From Acidobacteriota bacterium (GTDB taxonomy: Bacteria; Acidobacteriota; Terriglobia; UBA7540), in contig QHZK01000086.1 in assembly GCA_003224635.1 (NCBI GenBank), positions 1 through 8,671 on the forward strand: DNA of 8,671 bases. Reading direction: 5' to 3'. Under the pieces are notes generated by a model. The model was not told the origin of the DNA, ran no database searches, and saw only the letters and a program-made list of their open reading frames with translations. The position numbers and the translations under genes were made by a program. The stretch's first letter is position 1. Each line of letters begins with the position of its first letter. This document shows positions 7,298 through 8,671 of the stretch, in pieces.

Positions 7298-7322
7298 CCA
7301 GGAGCGCGGGCGTCTCGCCCGC
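7298..7322. repeat. REP-like GC palindrome directly after kdsC
   Basis: CCA plus the 22-bp element identical to 5653-5674, starting at the first base after the kdsC stop codon. The stem is 7306-7312 / 7316-7322 with a TCT loop. CGTTCTTTAG follows, which is only weakly T-rich, so a role as a partial terminator at the end of the kds block is possible but not convincing. Confidence 0.7.
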
Positions 7323-7343
7323 ACGTTCTTTAGAGATAATCGA

Positions 7344-8018
7344 ATGACCAGTGGACCCGCGAAGAAGCTTTACCTGCGCCGGATCGCCGCGGTTTTGTCA
7401 TTGTCCCTCGTCTTTTTCCAACCGGCGCGGCCTTTGGCTCAGAATGCCGGGCAGGAACGCGACGCCTGGCAGCGTCCCGAGGAGGTGATGGACGCTCTCG
7501 GCATCAAACCGGGCAGCGTGGTCGCGGACGTTGGATGCGGCGCGGGCTACTTCACGTTCCACCTGGCGGAGCGCGTCGGTCCGAAGGGAAAAGTCTACGC
7601 GGAAGACATCAGGGAGGACAGGCTGGCCGGGATTCGCAAGCGGGCCCAAAAAGAGGGTGTGACGAACATTGAAACGGTGTCGGGCGCGGAAGACGATCCG
7701 AGGTTACCCCTTGCGAGCGTCGATGTTGTGATGATCGTCGACGCCTTCCACGAGATGCGTCATTACGACGCCATGCTCGAAGCGGTCTTCCGGGCGCTCA
7801 AGCCGGGCGGGCTGCTTGCTTTGATCGACGGCGCCGCTGAGCCGGGCCGTCCGCGCGACGAGTATTATGAGCGCCACCGCATGCCGGAACAGACGGAGCG
7901 CGAAGACGCCGAGCGCAACGGGTTCCGGTTCGTGCGCGATCAGCCCGGGTTCACGCGGGCGGATGACAAGAAGGAATACTACTTCGTCATCTTTGAAAAG
8001 CCAGGAGCGCCGAAGTAA
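7344..8018 (+). CDS. Class I SAM-dependent methyltransferase with predicted signal peptide
   Basis: 224 residues. Residues 48-165 form a Rossmann methyltransferase: motif I VVADVGCGAGYF (59-70), an acidic residue ending the second strand (YAEDIREDRL), SVDVVMIVDAFHEM (125-138) and LKPGGLLALID (152-162). The start of the domain (RDAWQRPEEVMDALGIKPGS) is typical of a group of uncharacterised methyltransferases. The N-terminus KKLYLRR, a hydrophobic stretch (about 14-25), then PLA-QN (cleavage after 32) looks like a signal peptide, which is odd because SAM is cytosolic. A mis-assigned start is unlikely: no ATG lies between the signal and the domain before M49. The substrate is unknown. It follows kdsC by 46 bp and may share its transcript, but no role in Kdo synthesis can be claimed. 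Confidence 0.85.
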   Translation: MTSGPAKKLYLRRIAAVLSLSLVFFQPARPLAQNAGQERDAWQRPEEVMDALGIKPGSVVADVGCGAGYFTFHLAERVGPKGKVYAEDIREDRLAGIRKRAQKEGVTNIETVSGAEDDPRLPLASVDVVMIVDAFHEMRHYDAMLEAVFRALKPGGLLALIDGAAEPGRPRDEYYERHRMPEQTEREDAERNGFRFVRDQPGFTRADDKKEYYFVIFEKPGAPK

Positions 8019-8022
8019 ACAT

Positions 8023-8166
8023 CTACGCGCGGAACATCTGCTCGATGCGGGCTCCCACTTCCTCATGGGTAAGGAACTCGCCACGGTCGAGTTGGTCCAG
8101 GCCCTTCCTCACGCGCTGCCGGAACCATGCATCGTGGTCCAGATACCGTTCAACGGGCTGCTGAAC
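8023..8166 (-). pseudogene. C-terminal remnant of a CopG/ParD-like antitoxin
   Basis: The minus strand codes VERYLDHDAWFRQRVRKG, then LDQLDRGEFLTHEEVGARIE, then QMFRA and TAG. The WFRxxVxxGLxQxDxGExxxHEEVxxRIE pattern is that of toxin-binding tails of small CopG/ParD-type antitoxins. The N-terminal DNA-binding half is absent: upstream, the frame continues straight into the heptamer array (residues rich in ESRKSRVE). No ATG, GTG or TTG occurs between that array and the conserved part. The only in-frame start is a GTG inside dnaE. No toxin gene follows on the minus strand, where the methyltransferase occupies the other strand. It is best read as the relic of a lost toxin-antitoxin pair. Confidence 0.6.
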
Positions 8167-8167
8167 G

Positions 8168-8254
8168 TTGAACTCTTGGCTTTCGACTCTTGACTTTCGA
8201 CTTTCGACTGCTTGGTGTGCGGCCCTTTCGACTTTTGACTTTCGACCTTCAACT
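8168..8254. repeat. Heptamer array TTCGACT upstream of dnaE
   Basis: Six units from 8168 to 8209 (TTGAACT, CTTGGCT, TTCGACT, CTTGACT, TTCGACT, TTCGACT), a 17-nt interruption, then four more from 8227 to 8254 (TTCGACT, TTTGACT, TTCGACC, TTCAACT). On the minus strand the unit reads roughly TCGAAAG, close to the TTGAAAA unit of the array at 4206. It ends 15 nt before the dnaE start and shows no promoter or ribosome site. Confidence 0.9.
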
Positions 8255-8269
8255 GCTAGAATGATCCGG

Positions 8270-8671
8270 ATGGCTTCCACGAACTTCGTTCATCTTCACC
8301 TTCACACGGATTACAGCCTGCTCGACGGCGCCTGCGAGATTTCGGGGCTCATGGACCGCGCGGCGGAGCTGAAGCATACTGCGGTGGCGGTCACGGACCA
8401 CGGCAACCTCTTCGGGGCGATCAAGTTTTACAGCGAAGCGCTGAAGCGCGGCCTGAAGCCGATCATCGGCTGCGAGGTCTACGTCGCCAGCACGAACCGC
8501 TTTGACCGCTCGCAGGACTCCGACCGTCCGAACCACCTGGTCGTGCTCTGCGAGAACGAGCGCGGCTACCGCAATCTGGTGAAGCTCGCTTCGGCGGCCT
8601 ACACCGAGGGCTTCTACTACAAGCCGCGGATCGACAAAGACCTGCTGGCCCGGCATTCGGACGGCCTGATC
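8270..8671 (+). CDS. dnaE: DNA polymerase III alpha subunit, N-terminal PHP domain (3' cut by window edge)
   Basis: 134 codons are visible, open to the window end. The replicative polymerase subunit starts with a PHP domain: VHLHLHTDYSLLDG (7-20), VAVTDHGNLFGA (39-50), KPIIGCEVYV (63-72), then RPNHLVVLCENERGYRNL and YYKPRID. The PHP metal ligands (HLH, DH, the E of GCEVY, the H of PNHL) are all present, whereas E. coli DnaE has lost several (RVH, DF, AD). The domain may therefore keep metal-dependent nuclease activity, as in Thermus-type enzymes. An in-frame ATG at 8261 would add MIR; 8270 is preferred because family members begin a few residues before VHLH. Neither start has a Shine-Dalgarno. 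The strand matches the kds genes, but the 250-bp spacer suggests a separate promoter. Confidence 0.95.
   Translation, partial: MASTNFVHLHLHTDYSLLDGACEISGLMDRAAELKHTAVAVTDHGNLFGAIKFYSEALKRGLKPIIGCEVYVASTNRFDRSQDSDRPNHLVVLCENERGYRNLVKLASAAYTEGFYYKPRIDKDLLARHSDGLI

Noticed and set aside
8001..8010. CCAGGAGCGC at the methyltransferase 3' end as a fourth REP-like copy
   Set aside because: Only 10 bp match the start of the repeat and the palindrome is absent; chance similarity cannot be excluded.

Overview
The window looks like a piece of a GC-rich, Gram-negative soil-type bacterium, most likely an Acidobacteriota member. The leftmost gene has the layout of the 'VWFA-related Acidobacterial domain' family. 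The centre holds a Kdo (LPS inner-core sugar) synthesis block, which implies an outer membrane. Spacers carry short tandem and palindromic repeats of the kind common in large Acidobacteriota genomes. The taxonomy is inferred from gene content and was not tested by a search.

Layout, left to right. Bases 1-1266 (minus): an exported von Willebrand factor A domain protein, cut by the window edge. Bases 1506-2131 (minus): a compact vapB-vapC toxin-antitoxin pair with a 16-bp palindrome just upstream. Bases 2132-2498: a divergent spacer with a credible promoter (exact TTGACA) and a 9-bp-arm inverted repeat at its predicted start site. Bases 2499-4163 (plus): CTP synthase pyrG. Bases 4206-4748: an AT-rich unit holding a frameshifted four-helix-bundle gene (23S rRNA intervening-sequence protein family) between 17-bp perfect inverted repeats. 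Bases 4782-7297 (plus): kdsA, kdsD and kdsC. Bases 7344-8018 (plus): a class I methyltransferase that carries a signal peptide. Bases 8023-8166 (minus): an antitoxin-like C-terminal remnant. Bases 8168-8254: a heptamer array. Bases 8270-8671 (plus): the start of dnaE.

How the genes fit together. KdsD makes arabinose 5-phosphate, KdsA condenses it with PEP to Kdo 8-phosphate, and KdsC removes the phosphate. CTP from PyrG is what KdsB (not in the window) needs to activate Kdo as CMP-Kdo, so pyrG-kdsA-kdsD-kdsC is a coherent supply line for lipid A-core assembly. The kds genes are closely spaced on one strand, and a shared transcript starting at pyrG is plausible.

The most unusual part is the spacer DNA. 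Three spacers hold arrays with a strict 7-bp period (ATTGAAA, TGAATTA and TTCGACT types). One forms an imperfect 19-bp hairpin that encodes the last residues of KdsD and runs up to the kdsC start codon. Another lies where the N-terminus of an antitoxin should be. The four-helix-bundle unit, with paired ends around a PF05635-type gene, resembles in layout the intervening sequences known from 23S rRNA genes but sits between protein genes. A separate GC-rich palindrome (GCGGGCG-TCT-CGCCCGC) recurs around the kds stop codons.
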